Source of the DNA: Sarocladium kiliense
Lineage: Eukaryota > Ascomycota > Sordariomycetes > Hypocreales > Sarocladiaceae
Direction: 5' to 3'
Length of the DNA: 64,000 nucleotides
NCBI GenBank assembly: GCA_030734395.1
Contig: JAUZTG010000034.1
Span: 1-64,000 of the forward strand
The position numbers and the translations under genes were made by a program. Positions 9,495 through 21,923 of this stretch are shown here, in pieces (the first letter of the stretch is position 1; every line of letters starts with the position of its first letter). The notes under the pieces are model-generated. The model was not told the origin of the DNA and ran no database searches. It saw only the letters and a program-made list of their open reading frames with translations.

Positions 9495-11318
9495 ATCTGC
9501 TCGCGATGAAATACTCTATGCAACACCATGCAGCTCTAGATCAGCAAGAGATGAGCGATCTTGTTGGTTGGGCGGTTAGCTGTTGGTTGTGTGTTTTGAC
9601 GAAATTAGAGACTGGGCACGAGCGTTGTTTGCTTTGTCGACTCGCTCCGGACTTCGAAGAAGGTTATTGACTCAGGGCAACCCGGGTATCTTTAGTGTGA
9701 AAGGGGCAAGGGTGGCTGACAGTTCCGAGCGCCCCGTTAGCGTCCGCTGCCCTAGCATTCGACCCACCCAGATGTCTGAGGCTGACGGTCAACGCCGAGG
9801 CCTCGACGCAACACATCACGCGAGCCGCGGCAAGCAGGTTCTCGGCCGGAGGTCTCCATCTTGATTCGACGCTCATCTGATCAAAGAATAACTAGACTAG
9901 ATGTAAGATGAGGCAATAAGGTAGTCGTAGGGATGGGCATATCTTAAAACCTCATGTTCTAATAGAGTACTGATTTAGGCTACGAAGAATCTTATATGCT
10001 ATTAGAGTTATTAGTTGGTTTATAGATCTATGACTTATTGTCTAGATGCCTTTCTGTATAGCATAAACAATTATCTTTGTGATAAGGAGATGCACGTCAC
10101 AAAATGGCTTGGTACTTTGCTATATATTAGTTTTAAGGCTTTTGTGATGGATGAAAGAAGGATGTTATGTATCTTTTATATAGCTAGCTATAAGAATACG
10201 AGGCAGTCCCCTCGAAGTGGAACGGTACTGATTGGAAAGTTGTGCCTTGGATATTTGATGAGAAGTCCGCAATTTTGCGGGCTGTTTTCTATGCCCTGAA
10301 TCAAATAGCCCGTGGATCTTTGGTAGCAAAATTAATGTTCTTAAGTGCCAACGCGAATGTTTTGATCAGCAGGACCATGAAGCCACTCACGGAAAGGCAC
10401 AGTCTGTGCATTCTTTGCTCTATGTCATGCCAGGTTCCTAAGTATTTTAATAGACCGGAAGCCGGCTTCGCCTAAAAGTCTCTGCGTATGTGTCGGGCTA
10501 ACTCAGGTCTGTCAAGAAGAGCTTTCATAAAGAGTCAGAGAATAAGGTTCAGCCTGGGTTAGCGCACTAAGTATAACAGGATAGTATGTAATAGTTCATT
10601 TAGTAAGATAGAATTCCGCGAGCCAGTAATTAGTAGTAGGACAGTCATAAAGTGGTATCCTATTCCAGGCAGGTAAAACATGTACATTTCCATACCAATG
10701 CTCAGCTGGCTCACCACACACTCAGCACCATTGCATTGCTGTGGAATCACGTTGCCGATCTTACAACAATTCCCACCGCAAGTCAAGGATGTCACCTTGT
10801 GAGCGATTTATACTCCTTATTTATACTAGTTGTATAAGACCTCTAGGATCCTTAGCACCCTTCGGAATTTCCGCAGCTACCTCGCTCCACATCATTGCAG
10901 CGACCCTTGGCCGTTTCTGTAAGTCTCATACAGCTGGGTATGCAAGGCCTCGCTCCCGTGCCGCTTTCGCAACATGAAGCTGAACTCCTGCCGGGGGGGG
11001 GGGGGGGGGGGGGGGCCATAACACTACATGCGGCCAGCTAACACGGCTATCCCCGTTTTCCTGCAGGTAACATCCTTATGGGGTTACAGCGTTCCCGCGG
11101 AACCCTGTAACCCTGGCTCGTCGACTCGCGGTTGCGGCGCAGCAAGGGTTGAGCGTTGCAATTATCTAAAAGACCCTGGACCAACAGCATACACTATTCT
11201 CACTACGATTATGTTGTTGGTTCTAGGACACTTGTGGTTGGTCCGAGATCGTTTCCCCAATCCTCCAGAAGATAAAAGAGGGGTTGCTTCCAGCACCCTT
11301 TTAAACATTCGTCTCATC
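9495..11318. other. Gene-free interval with AT-rich island
   Basis: About 1.8 kb without a supported gene. From about 9,890 to 10,850 the sequence becomes clearly richer in A/T and in TpA steps than its flanks, with only short meaningless frames. The last part contains the G homopolymer at 10993-11015 and the leader of the NLR gene. A degraded, possibly RIP-mutated transposon relic is one explanation, but no terminal repeat or transposase fragment was recognised. Confidence 0.5.
10993..11015 (+). repeat. Long G homopolymer
   Basis: An uninterrupted run of about two dozen G residues after CTGCC and before CCATAAC. It could be a genuine microsatellite or an artefact of sequencing or assembly. 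It lies about 300 bp upstream of the NLR start codon. Confidence 0.8.
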
Positions 11319-14300
11319 ATGAGCCCAAGAACCACAGCCATGCCCTCCCCCGCAGACTACACGGTGGGATGGATTTGCGCCATCGACGTCGAGTATGTTG
11401 CTGCCCAGGAGTTCCTTGATGAGGAGCACCCACAGCTCTCTGAGCAGCACCCCAACGACGACAACATATACACCCTGGGCCGCATAGGCAACCACAATGT
11501 TGTGATCGCATGCCTTCCGTATGGGAGCTACGGCACCACTAGCGCTGCAGCTGTTGCTCGCGACCTTCTTCGAACCTTTACGAATATCAAATTCGGCATG
11601 ATGGTTGGGATTGGAGGCGGGGTTCCGAAGCAGGATATTCGTCTTGGCGATGTTGTCGTCAGCTCCGTTCATCATGATAATGGCGCTGTACTTCAATACG
11701 ACTTTGGAAAGGCCATCCAAGACAAGGAGTTCAAGACTACGGGGCATTTGGATGCTCCACCACGTCTTCTATTAGCTGCTGTTCAGGATCTTAAAGCTCG
11801 TTACGAAAGGCACGGAAACCGGCTAGATGAGTCAGTCGACACAGTTCTGCAGAAAAATCGCAGGTTGAGGAAGAAATACGGAAGGCCTTCAAATGCCTCG
11901 GATCGCTTGTTTCAGAGCGCCTTTAAACATATCAATCCTGGAGGCGATTGCGATACAACGTGCGCTCTCCAACAGGATCAACTCATCACTCGTTCAGAGA
12001 GAGACAAAGAAGAAGAAGATGTTACCGTAGTTCACTACGGCCTTATTGCCTCAGGGAATGCGCTGATGAAGGACGCTGAGCTACGTGATCGCTTCGCAGA
12101 AGAAAAGGGGTGTCATTTGCTTTGAGATGGAGGCCGCTGGGCTGATGAATCCCTTCAAGTGCCTGGTAATCCGAGGCATCTGCGACTATGCTGATACACA
12201 CAAGAACGATCACTGGCAAGGCTACGCGGCTATGGTAGCAGCGGCATATGCAAAAGATATGCTTGGGAGGATACCGCCGTCTAAGGTGGATGCCGAAGGA
12301 ACCCTGAGACTCTCTGAGAGTGAGTATTGTTTGACCTCCTCAAATCTGCTGTGTCGAAACGCGGATTAAGACTTTGAGTAGTTGCTCGAGACACAGAAGA
12401 GACAAGAGCCATGGCTAAAGAGACCAAGCTCCAGATGTCCGAGCTCTCCCGTGATCAGCAAACAGAACGCGTGAGGACCTGGCTCTCACCACCTGATCCC
12501 TCGGTCGAGCTCAATGAAGGCCCGAAGCAGCGTCATGAAGATACCGGGAAGTGGTTCCTGGAAAGTGATGCGTACGGTCAATGGAAGACTACACCCCATG
12601 CATTCCTCTGGTTGCATGCCAGACCAGGATGTGGCAAAACAATCCTAGCGTCCACCATCATCGAGGACCTTCAGAAACTTCAAGCAGAGTACCGCACGAT
12701 CCTGTACTTCTATTTTACCTTTACAGACAATGAAAAACAGACTCCCGAAAGCATGCTCAGGTCCTTCGTGTATCAGATGTACATGAAGTTGCCGGGCACC
12801 CGAGATCTCGTCAATGCAGCACTAGAACCGTCGAAGCCTAGCTTGGCAAAGCTTTGCCTTCTTTTTCGCAGAATGGTCCAAGCTTCTAGACCCATCAGCA
12901 TTATTCTCGATGCACTCGACGAGTGCCCTAGAGACGGCGGCGCGAGCAAGGCACTCTTGCATTGGGTCGAAGAGTTTAGGGCGTGGGGAGGAGATGTACG
13001 CCTTCTTATTACAAGCCGCTACGAGGACCACATCAGGGCAATGTTTAGTCCTTGGGTCAAGACCTCCGAGATGCTTGAGCTTGAGAGTAAATGGGTAGAT
13101 GATGACATCGGTCGATATATCCACTCTGCTGTCCGTACACACAGTGGTCTCAAGAGGTGGCATGGGCGGCCCGACATTCAGACGGAGATTGAAGAAACAC
13201 TAACTAACAAGGCTGATGGAATGTAAGTTAGCCGTCGAAGGTCTTTGACATAGCTCCACGAATGGTGTGGTCAAACTGACATTGTTACTCTAGGTTTCTT
13301 TGGGTATCTTGCCAGCTTGATGTACTCCAAAACTGTCGCACTTTGCCAACGCTGCGAACGGCCTTGAGAAAACTGCCTAGAACGCTGGACGAAACGTATC
13401 AGCGAATACTGGAGAATATTACGGATGAGGATCTACCGCACGCTATCCGGATGCTTCAGCTTATAGTATATTCTGATCAGCCTTTTCGATTGGAAGAGAT
13501 GATTGATGCCCTTGCTGTAGAGATAGACCAGGACCCTCCGTTCCGCGAGGAGAATCGTATGCCTGATCCCCACGAGATTGGCGGATATTGCTCGGGCCTG
13601 GTTCGAATATCTGCTCTTGGAGCCAAATTCAGCTATGGGCCTGTCTATCTGGTACAACTAGCACACTTCAGCGTCAGAGAGTGGCTGGTAGGCTATCCGC
13701 TAAGGCGTAGTGCAGCCGCATCGGAGCTCGATGAAATCCGGGCTCGTGAGCATATCTGCGTGGTCTACTTGTCGTATCTGCTCGAAGTGGATACCAGGAG
13801 GTTTCAAAATTTGGAATCGAGCTCCAAATATGGTTCTTACAGCCGACACAGATACCCAAGCAACCGGCCCTTGGCACGAATCGCCGACACATCATGGGCA
13901 GAGCACGCGCGTGTTGTGGAAGGAAAGAGCTTGGTTGTGCGAGAGATGGCGGCGCAATTCTATAAGCGGCGTGGCTTTGTTTTTCTCGGTTATCGTTATC
14001 CAAAGATGCCCTATATGATGTCTTCAGAGGATGAAGAGTGGTTTCGGAAGAGCCATCCGAGCGATGTGGTGCTTGCCCGCGCCCTGATTCGGGCATGTGA
14101 TGGAGGGCTCCCTGCCGTTGCGGAACATCTCATTGAAGGCGGAGCGGATCCACACGGGTATCCATATACTCATGGAACTCCTTTGCATGCATCTGCGGAG
14201 GCCGGTCGTCTTGAGGTTGCCCAGTTGCTGGTGAACAAGTATCAGGTCAATCTTGACGCGCTCTGCGAACAAGGCGTCCCTTCAACGGCCCTCGCCCTTG

Positions 14301-15613
14301 CTTGCTTTTACGGGAATGAGGAAGTTATTCAGTTCCTTATTGAGAAAGGCGCCAACCTGAATATACGCCGACTGCCTCCGAATAAGAGGCAGCAAGATGA
14401 TTCGCGATTTACTGCAGACGTTACAGCACTCCATGCAGCAGCTCGGGGTCATCCTCAGATACTCCCCCTCCTGCTTAAGAATGGGGCAGATATTGAGTTG
14501 CGGTGGCAGGACGACCAAGATCGGGCTTCGCTTCCTTCGTTGTACGAGACGATCTGGTACTGGTACCGAGGCCCCCTTGAGGCTGCTTGTGCCACTACAA
14601 ATGTGGAAGCAGTGTTGGTCCTGCTTCATCATGGACCACGGCTAGACCCTATTGACCTGCGGTGGGACGCGGCTGCATCGGCTTTGCACGCTGTGGACGA
14701 TGGTCGGGTTGAAGAACGTGTTGAAACTGTTTTGGCACTTCTGAAGTATTGCAGCGACACGCAATGGCACGGTCTCAAATGCTGGTCCGAAAGAGCGCTC
14801 GTATCATTCTGCTCCTATTCATCGCCTCGCCGATGGGAGATCGTCAATATGGCTCTGGACTATGGCGCCGACGTCAACGCAGAGTACAGACAGACGACCG
14901 CGATTCAGAATGCTTGCTCCTCTTTGGAGAATGCACAAGCATCGGCCGTGGTCGACCTGCTCCTTGGAAGGGGTGCTAATGTCAACGTCGGAGTAGGGTC
15001 AAAGAATGGGACACCTCTGCACCGGGCCCGCGAGTCTCTTTCTCCGGATATTGTAGCGCTTCTTCTCGAAAGCGGTGCTGACCCAAAAGCACAGAGCGGT
15101 ACCGGAGTTACCGCACTTCACCTCGCCCTTGAAGGTTCGAACTCGTATACAACTGATGAGCAGAACGCGGCAGAAACTATCATCGGACTTCTGGTCAGTT
15201 TCGGGGCTGATATCAATGCTGGGGTTGGCTCTGACGCAGGCACGCCGCTTTATGTGGCTTGCGGAGGCCAGTTCAGGGACACAAACATCCTCAGACTGCT
15301 CCTTGCCAACGGTGCCGAAGTGCGAGCCGAGGGTGGAAAGTATGGCACGGCGCTTCAGAGAGCCTGCCTCTATGATTGTCCGTTGGAGTTTGTCGAGATC
15401 TTGCTTGACAATGGTGCTGAGTGCCGAGCGTCAGGCGGCGAAGAAGGAAGTGCGACTCGCATATCCGCCCAGGTGGATGAATTGGACGTGTTTGAAATGC
15501 TTCTTGGTTATGACTGCGATGAGGAGGACATTGAACTAAGTCGCCAGGCCAGATTGTACCTTGCGGAATATCATGAGTATCCTAGCGAGTCTGACTCCGG
15601 TTCGGTCACGTAA
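11319..15613 (+). CDS. PNP-NACHT-ankyrin NLR/STAND protein, frameshifted in the PNP domain
   Basis: Fungal NOD-like receptor thought to act in non-self recognition or programmed cell death. Exons are 11319-12319, 12382-13222 and 13294-15613; both introns (62 and 71 bp) have good GT/AG ends and keep phase. The start MSPRTTAMPSPADYT precedes the nucleoside-phosphorylase-like domain (VGWICAIDVEYVAAQ, MVGIGGGVP, LGDVVVS). The NACHT domain has Walker A GCGKTILAS (about residue 415) and Walker B IILDALDEC (about 507). From about residue 877 there are roughly nine diverged ankyrin repeats. In the PNP domain the upstream frame stops at 12123-12125, while FEMEAAGLMN and the rest continue one base forward, so a +1 shift lies near AAAAGGGG at 12103-12110. 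Without that base the protein would be about 1,386 residues. This is a sequencing error or a recent pseudogene; the other domains look intact. Confidence 0.85.
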
Positions 15614-16674
15614 CAATGATAATCCCAGCCGCTGGCCCTCCATGAACTCGCCATTTGCAGCTTTTGAGGCATGGATCAGCCACAGGGAGGTGTGTTGAAA
15701 CGGGTGTAGGAGCCATCTTTTAGTAAGAACAATCCAAATCATACTTGCCTTAGATGCAGCGCAAGGAAAGGCTCAGGCAATTGCCTCGCATCCATTTCAA
15801 ATGCAAAGGTAGTGAGGTGTGCCAAAGGAGGCTCGTATTTCTTGACCCAGAAGCAAGTTTAATTCGCTTCGCCGAGAACGAACTCTCTGGCCTCTTGGAT
15901 GAAAGGTTGCCATTTGGAATCTTTACTGGAGATGCTGCATCTATTGGCTGGGCCATCTACGAGGCTGTGGAAAACCCCGATAGTGCTGTATTTGCTATCC
16001 TAGGCTTTTTGCTCGGTGGCTCACCTAGTCGGAAGCCCCTCAGCGATGCTGCATAAGCACGTCGTTCTATGTCGTCCAAGGAGTTGAAGGGACTGGGCCC
16101 CGATGTCAAGACAGACATGGATAAGATCACAAGTCTCAGGACATCGTGCTTTGTTAGATGACTGAAATTCGTTCATAGCGGAGCTTTCTAATTGTTTGAT
16201 TAATTTCGTAAGTCATATGGCTTTTGATCTCAAGTAGATAGAAAGGTCCTCGGCCGTCCAGGAACCAGTTTCTTCGGTGATCATATATAGGGAAACACGA
16301 GACACGGCACTTCCTTTGACGAGGCGCACCTTGCACCAAGGGCTCTTGTTTGTCAACGGAGCGAGGGCACTCAGTGCTAGAGGATCCTGTGCCCACTTCA
16401 TGCTACAGAGACGTATAAAGCAAAAGTCCCATAATACTTGGCCACCCTGTCACGCTATTGCAATCAACGGCTTGGCACGCTTAGCCGATCCGAGCTCATT
16501 CTAGATGAAAAGGAATCTTGGCAGGTCTGGCCCGAAAATAAGTTGAATTAAAGCCCGGCCTGCTCCGTACCGGGGGCTTCTGAGCCGCTTTCCCTTCCTC
16601 TTCCAGATTCAACCATTATACCTCTATCTACATCTATTATAGCCTGGCCCTACATCTTCATCTAGTTTTGAGCG
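15614..16674. other. Intergenic region
   Basis: About 1.06 kb after the NLR. A 100-residue plus-strand frame at 15754-16056 ends with a hydrophobic, glycine-rich segment (FAILGFLLGG). It has no recognised family, and I do not call it a gene. The remainder shows nothing clear. Confidence 0.4.
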
Positions 16675-17199
16675 ATGAAAATCTCACTACTAGGGCCTAT
16701 ATGGTTGCCTTCGGCTACACTTTTCGGGCTCTGCTACACACTTCACCATGAGTCACAGATTGACTCCGACATTCAGAAGGCCATCGCTGTCGACACGGCT
16801 AATACGTGTGAAGTCCACTCGTCGTCGGAATATTTAGGCTGCTTCTTCGACGACAATGACTTGCCGACCCTGAGCCAGCAGAGAACTATCTACGATGATA
16901 ACGACCGAGGTGACGATGATCAGCTGTCGACCCGTTGTACGGATGTTTGCCGAAGTGAGGGTTATAAGTTCGCGGGCCTCAGAAGAAATGAGGAATGTTG
17001 GTGCGGAAACTTCATTGGCAATGATTTATCGAATGAGCAGTCGGATTGCAATATTTCGTGCCCTGCATCCTCAACTGAGACATGCAGTGCTTCGGACCGC
17101 ATCCGCATCTACATGACTACTCATGAAGTCGCTGTTTCTATGGACGACCGGCGGCCAGGCGAACTAGAACGGGAAGATGGGGGCTTTATAGCCGATTGA
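16675..17199 (+). CDS. Small secreted WSC-domain protein
   Basis: 174 residues. A hydrophobic N-terminus (ISLLGPIWLPSATLFGLCYT) probably acts as a signal peptide or anchor. One WSC domain spans about residues 53-145: it opens with YLGCFFDDND and contains CTDVCRSEGYKFAGL, ECWCGNF, the CNISC segment, ETCSASD and a closing RIYM. WSC domains are eight-cysteine carbohydrate-binding modules in fungal cell-wall sensors and secreted glycoside-binding proteins. The insert YDDNDRGDDDQ after the first block is acidic and unusual. No transmembrane segment or kinase-like tail follows, so it is not a full wall-stress sensor. It lies downstream of the NLR on the same strand. Confidence 0.78.
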   Translation: MKISLLGPIWLPSATLFGLCYTLHHESQIDSDIQKAIAVDTANTCEVHSSSEYLGCFFDDNDLPTLSQQRTIYDDNDRGDDDQLSTRCTDVCRSEGYKFAGLRRNEECWCGNFIGNDLSNEQSDCNISCPASSTETCSASDRIRIYMTTHEVAVSMDDRRPGELEREDGGFIAD

Positions 17200-17773
17200 C
17201 ATTTTGGGTTCATTGTACAAAGATAAATCGCTACTATCCTAGTCATCAGGGCAGCTATTTACTAGAATCTGGGACATAGAGGCTGGAGTGCTACTTTATT
17301 ACGTGACAAGCATAGGTTGTGCATGCATTGGACTGGCAGTGACGTGAAAGTGCGTCGGAACTCAAACAGTCCAAGGTAGAGACTTCCCCTAGCAGAACCG
17401 CGAGTCTAGAGACCTCTCAGTCACGGCGATAGTGACGGTCACCCTTCTCGTCTGCATAGTTATATATTTTTGCCACGACTTGATATATCCTCCTGGCTTC
17501 AAGTGTAACTGCAAGGAGAAGCTAGGTCAGTCTCGGTGAAAGTTTTAGGTACGAGCGAGTTATTTCACGCCTTGATCAGCGCGTGCCTGCCGGTGGAAAC
17601 GATAGGGCAATGAAAATACGAATAGTATAACTTCGCTCTCTGAGAGGCGTTCATATTTTCCAGTGATACAAACTTCAACGGGCAGTGGTACATCTCTATT
17701 TCATTGGTAAGGTGTTTTCGAATCATACCTTAACTCGTATAAGGCGACCAATGCGAGTCCGATGATGTCGTTC
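17200..17773. other. Intergenic region
   Basis: 574 bp between the WSC gene and the convergent alcohol dehydrogenase gene; it should hold both 3' ends. No gene is seen. Confidence 0.5.
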
Positions 17774-18975
17774 TTACGATGCCTCGAGGTCAACCAAGAT
17801 CTTGACCTGTTTGTTCTTGTCCTTGACCAGAGTCTCGAAACCATCTTCAACGACTCTGTCGATAGCGATCTTACGTGTAATCATGCTTTCCGGTTTGATA
17901 GAACCGTCCTTTATCGCTGCAATAACGTTCTCGAAGTCCTCCTTACGATAGCCCAATACTTTCATCACAGTTAGCACATGAGTCCATGGTCTGATTCGAG
18001 CGAGATTGAGAGTCTTCTTACCGGCATGCAATTTCCTCTCGCCAAAGACAAGTAGGTTCGGGTCGAAAGGGACTGCCTTCTCCCAGATGGCCACGTTGAC
18101 GATCATGCCTCTCGGCCTAGTCGCTAGACAAGCCGCCTCGAGCGTCTTCTGCAGACCGGCACAGTCAAACGAAGCAGTGGCTCCCGCGCCATCTTTGCTC
18201 GCCGCTTTGACAGCAGCGACGAGATCTTCGGTCACAGGGTTGACCACCTGGGTCGCGCCAAACTTCTTTGCCAAGGCTTGACGCTCAGCGGCAACCTCTC
18301 CAACGACGATGCTGCGCGCACCCTTCGCTTTGCAGCACTGCACCACTCCAAGGCCGATTGGACCGGCACCGAGGATCAGCACATCTGCGCCGGGCTGAAT
18401 ATCACTCTCAGATACCGCGCGCCAGCAAGTTGACAAGGGTTCAACAAGCGCTGACCTGTGTTAGCTATATCCGGATAGCGATGTGTGGAGTAGGTGGAAG
18501 TGTACTGACCTCCGACATCGAGATCAATGTTGTCAGGCAAAGCGTGAACAAACTCGCTGTTCAGGCAAATAGCGTCACTCATGCCACCGCCACCGCCAGA
18601 CAAGCCGAGAAAGCCTGGCGTCGCGCAGCAACTGTAATGACCTTCCAAACACGCCGGGCATTCAAAGCAGCACACAGTCGGTCGACAAGCAACTCTCGAT
18701 CCCACCTTGATCGCCTTGTTCGTCACATTCTTACCCACCTCAATGACTGTGCCAGAGATCTCGTGCCCAACTGTAAGTGGTCGAGCCTCGCCAGTGACAG
18801 GGTGAGGGCAACCTTTCTCTGGGATGAAAGTAGAACTCGAGTATTCATGCAGATCAGTGCCACAGATTCCGACAAAGGCTGGCTTGACCTTGACCTGAGT
18901 GTCAGAGCAGACGGGCTCAGGCACGTCGTGCTCGAGGCGAAGATCGCCGGGGTTGTAGTATCGCAACGCGCGCAT
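17774..18975 (-). CDS. Zinc-dependent alcohol dehydrogenase, (R,R)-butanediol dehydrogenase type
   Basis: Cytosolic NAD(P)-dependent medium-chain dehydrogenase. Exons are 18975-18510 and 18450-17774, with a 59-bp intron (GTCAGT to GTCAG), giving 380 residues. The catalytic-zinc segment GICGTDLHEY and the GHE block PLTVGHEISGTVIEVG are present, as are the structural-zinc cysteines (CCFECPACLEGHYSCC) and the Rossmann motif LILGAGPIGLGVVQ. The restored junction GALVEPLSTCW matches the conserved AxxEPL segment of butanediol and sorbitol dehydrogenases. The long loop after GICGTDLHEY (FIPEKGCPHP) favours 2,3-butanediol dehydrogenase over sorbitol dehydrogenase. A glycine run (LSGGGGGMSDA) precedes the cofactor domain. 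The substrate is not proven. A TATA-like element lies upstream at 19109-19116. Confidence 0.9.
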
Positions 18976-21923
18976 GTTGAAAGCTGCTTTCTGGGTCTTT
19001 TATAGAGTCGAGAAGTACGCGATTGTAATTCACTGAGAAAAACGCGAAAGATTGAAAAAGTAAGGTTCCCTCAGTAGTGGTGTGAGTTTGCAGATGATGA
19101 AGGAAAGTCTTATATACTTCCGCCCAACTAACACCAGATCCAATCAGCTTTGTTTGCGCGAGGGCACACGAGTGCTGCCATTACCCCGCATTGCCGTTCC
19201 TCCGTATACTAAGTTATAGCAAGATGACAGGCTGAGAAATCTGCGGGGAAATGGAGGGATTCTGTAGGCGCAACTGCGCATCATTTGTGGTTGCATCCGT
19301 GGGCTGTTGGTGTTGGACGCGTGGATCTGCGACTGATCGGAGCCGATCCATCGTCAGCCGGGACCCCACCTCGACATAGCCGATTGTTTTCCATTGAGAG
19401 TTACAGCACAAGGGCGTAAACATGGACGTTTACACGGTCCCCCGCTCATGAAATGTTTCAGCACCATGTGCTGGTTCAGCCCAGGAAGGGTCGCGAGCCG
19501 AGGGAATGCGGAGAAGGACGAATCGGGATAACAGACAGGGACAGCATGCCTAGGTGTGTCCAAAGCAGTCAAGATAATGAGCTATTCCTGATCACGGTGC
19601 ACGCTGCCACAGTCCAGGTGCCACGGAGGTTTCGGTACATTTTGTCGTTGCGCTTGGGAAACGAAGCCAGCTATAGCATTGTCCTAACGCTTATGCTGGA
19701 TATCGTGTAATGCAGGGCCAAAGGCAACCAACCCTCAAACCCTCAAGCCCAATCCATGTGCCACTCTCGTGAATATGAATTCGCTGGCTTACATTGTATT
19801 GGATCACATTGAAAGGGGCGGCATTTCACAACTCACTCAATACGTAGGAATATGAGTTACTGTCTTTGGCTGCTTTCGTGATTCTTCACATGAACATTGT
19901 GCTGTTGTTCCGCTAAATGATGTGAAGGTATAGGGTGGCGTGGGAGGCGCTCCAGAGAACTTGAAGCGACCGTTTTTCGACCTTGGTAGGCATCACCTCA
20001 AGGATGGCCGTGATGACACATCGCACTGTTAAGCTGGGGATTAGAGGTCTAGGCTCAAACACAGGTGTGGTTTATTCTTTGGGGTTCAATGAGCTCTTGA
20101 AATTCCTTCGTTGTATCTTTTGCTCTCAACCTATTTGGACGACAGCCCGATCTTGAAGCTGTGGCGTCAATAGCCTGCTCGGATGGACGGCTTGTAGCGC
20201 GCGCCACCCCCAGAGGCGCTGCACTGACAGAGCCAGACACTCTAGGCATAATCTGGTTATCAGGCGGGGAGGAAGAGATGGTCATTTCTGACGGAGTCGA
20301 TCCGAACTCCTTAAGGGTCAAGCGACACGGCGCCCGAGTACGGGAATCACAGGTCATTACACGGAAGTGTACGCGTAAGCATCAGTCGAGTGAAGTCGAA
20401 CAATTGTCCGAGAACTATTGGTAGAGTCTAAAGATACTGAAAAAAGCGAGAATGCGCATTGTCGCTTCGGCCTGTCGCCGCACGAGCTGATAGAATCGCG
20501 ACTTCGCTGATCCACCACGACGGCGGCGCAGATCCGGCCCAGGCGATATCTAGCTTGGCAAATCTTGGGTCAGTGGGACAATGCTGATTGTAATTGCACA
20601 TCGGCGATTGCGGTGGCTGCTGGAAGGGCTGCCTCGAATTGATGATGCTGGTACCCTTTTGGGTAGAGCCGGGGAATTGTTGCGTCTAGGCGAGGTCTCG
20701 TCGCCTCGCATCCGTCGTGTCTGCTGACACTTCGCCTCTGTGAACGAAGGTCGAGACTGCTAAAGATAGTGAAAGAGGCGAAAAGGGACGTGAAATTGAC
20801 CTTGGAACAGCCTTTTGGCCCTTGCAAGATGGATGATCTACGCTGCCTGTCAATACTACGACGGGACCCTCGGATCTCCAAGGGACAAATACGGCGGTCG
20901 GTCTAGAAGCACGGACAGAAATGGAAAAGCACGAAAGGCAATAGCGTATCGCCCTCCTTGGCCTTCTTGGAAGAGAGGACAGGCCCTGTTGTAGCCTACC
21001 TGTTTCGGGAAGCTGGGTTAGCATCACAGCCCGTTACCAAGGAGCGCTATGCCCTCCCGGCTGAATTGCAGGAGGGTGCCCTGTCGACATGCCCAGCATT
21101 GGGACAAGCGAGCCCTGAGCCATTGTTTGTGTCTCCTTATCGAGGGCCCGTAAAATTTCGTATTCAAGGCCTGGTAGGGCTCACGACAAGTGGATTGTTG
21201 GCGACAATGGAGAATGGTCCAGCAAGCGATGACGATAGGTATGGGTTCTCGAAGGCACGTGCATTGTTCCCGGTGCGATTGCTGGGCCAAGAGTCCACAA
21301 TTACCTTCTCACTAGAGGTGAGCTATGGAGGAGACAGAGGAACAAAGTTCTTGGATTTGACGAGCCAAGCAGGGGCAAACCTGCAGCCAAGTCTCGGGCT
21401 GTAATCACCAACAAAAGCACACTACAAAAACAGCATGATCCCAAGCTTAGCAGCATCGCTAGGGCCCTGGCGAACAATATGACCCAGCCCTGCTTGGCAG
21501 CCCTGAACCCAATCATCCGCGTTCCTGGCGCCATCTCCTGCCCGCTTCGCCCTAGCCCTTGTTCCAATGTGTTCCACCCCTACCTGCATCAACACGTGGG
21601 CCCCTCTTCGGCTCGAGAGGCGAGGCGGCGCATTGCATTGTCTTCAGCCGAAAAGGGTTCAGTTCACTAAACGGTTTGCTGCGGATTGAAGGGGGGTTCG
21701 GTTCGCAAGTGGACATGGAGGCCCTGCTCCGGTGCCTTTCCTGCTGCTGCTGCGCGCAATGGGATGGATGTGGGAATCCATGGCACGATTTGAACTGGGG
21801 TGCACTGGGGGAATAAAATGAGGGCCATGGTCGTCGCCGCCCCCGGAGTCCATGAGCCAGGTTCCTCGTCAACGTCAGCTTCTCTCTCGTTGTTGTTGTC
21901 GTTGCGGTCCTAACTCTGTCGCC
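18976..21923. other. Long gene-free interval
   Basis: About 2.95 kb between two divergent genes. The ends should hold the promoters of the dehydrogenase and of the large WSC protein. Frames of up to about 150 codons occur on both strands around 20,900-22,000, but none carries a recognised motif or a coherent exon chain. The composition is not AT-rich. A long non-coding RNA or an unrecognised small gene cannot be excluded. Confidence 0.45.
19109..19116 (-). promoter_or_regulatory. TATA-box-like element of the alcohol dehydrogenase gene
   Basis: The minus strand reads TATATAAG about 135 bp before the start codon at 18975. Confidence 0.45.

Noticed and set aside
15754..16056. 100-residue plus-strand frame after the NLR
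   Set aside because: A hydrophobic tail is visible, but there is no known domain, splice support or signal peptide.
18268..19005. 245-codon plus-strand frame
   Set aside because: It is the antisense shadow of the alcohol dehydrogenase gene, which has clear family motifs and a proper intron.
20958..21404. 148-codon plus-strand frame in the long gap
   Set aside because: The length is within chance for GC-balanced DNA and the translation has no recognisable pattern.
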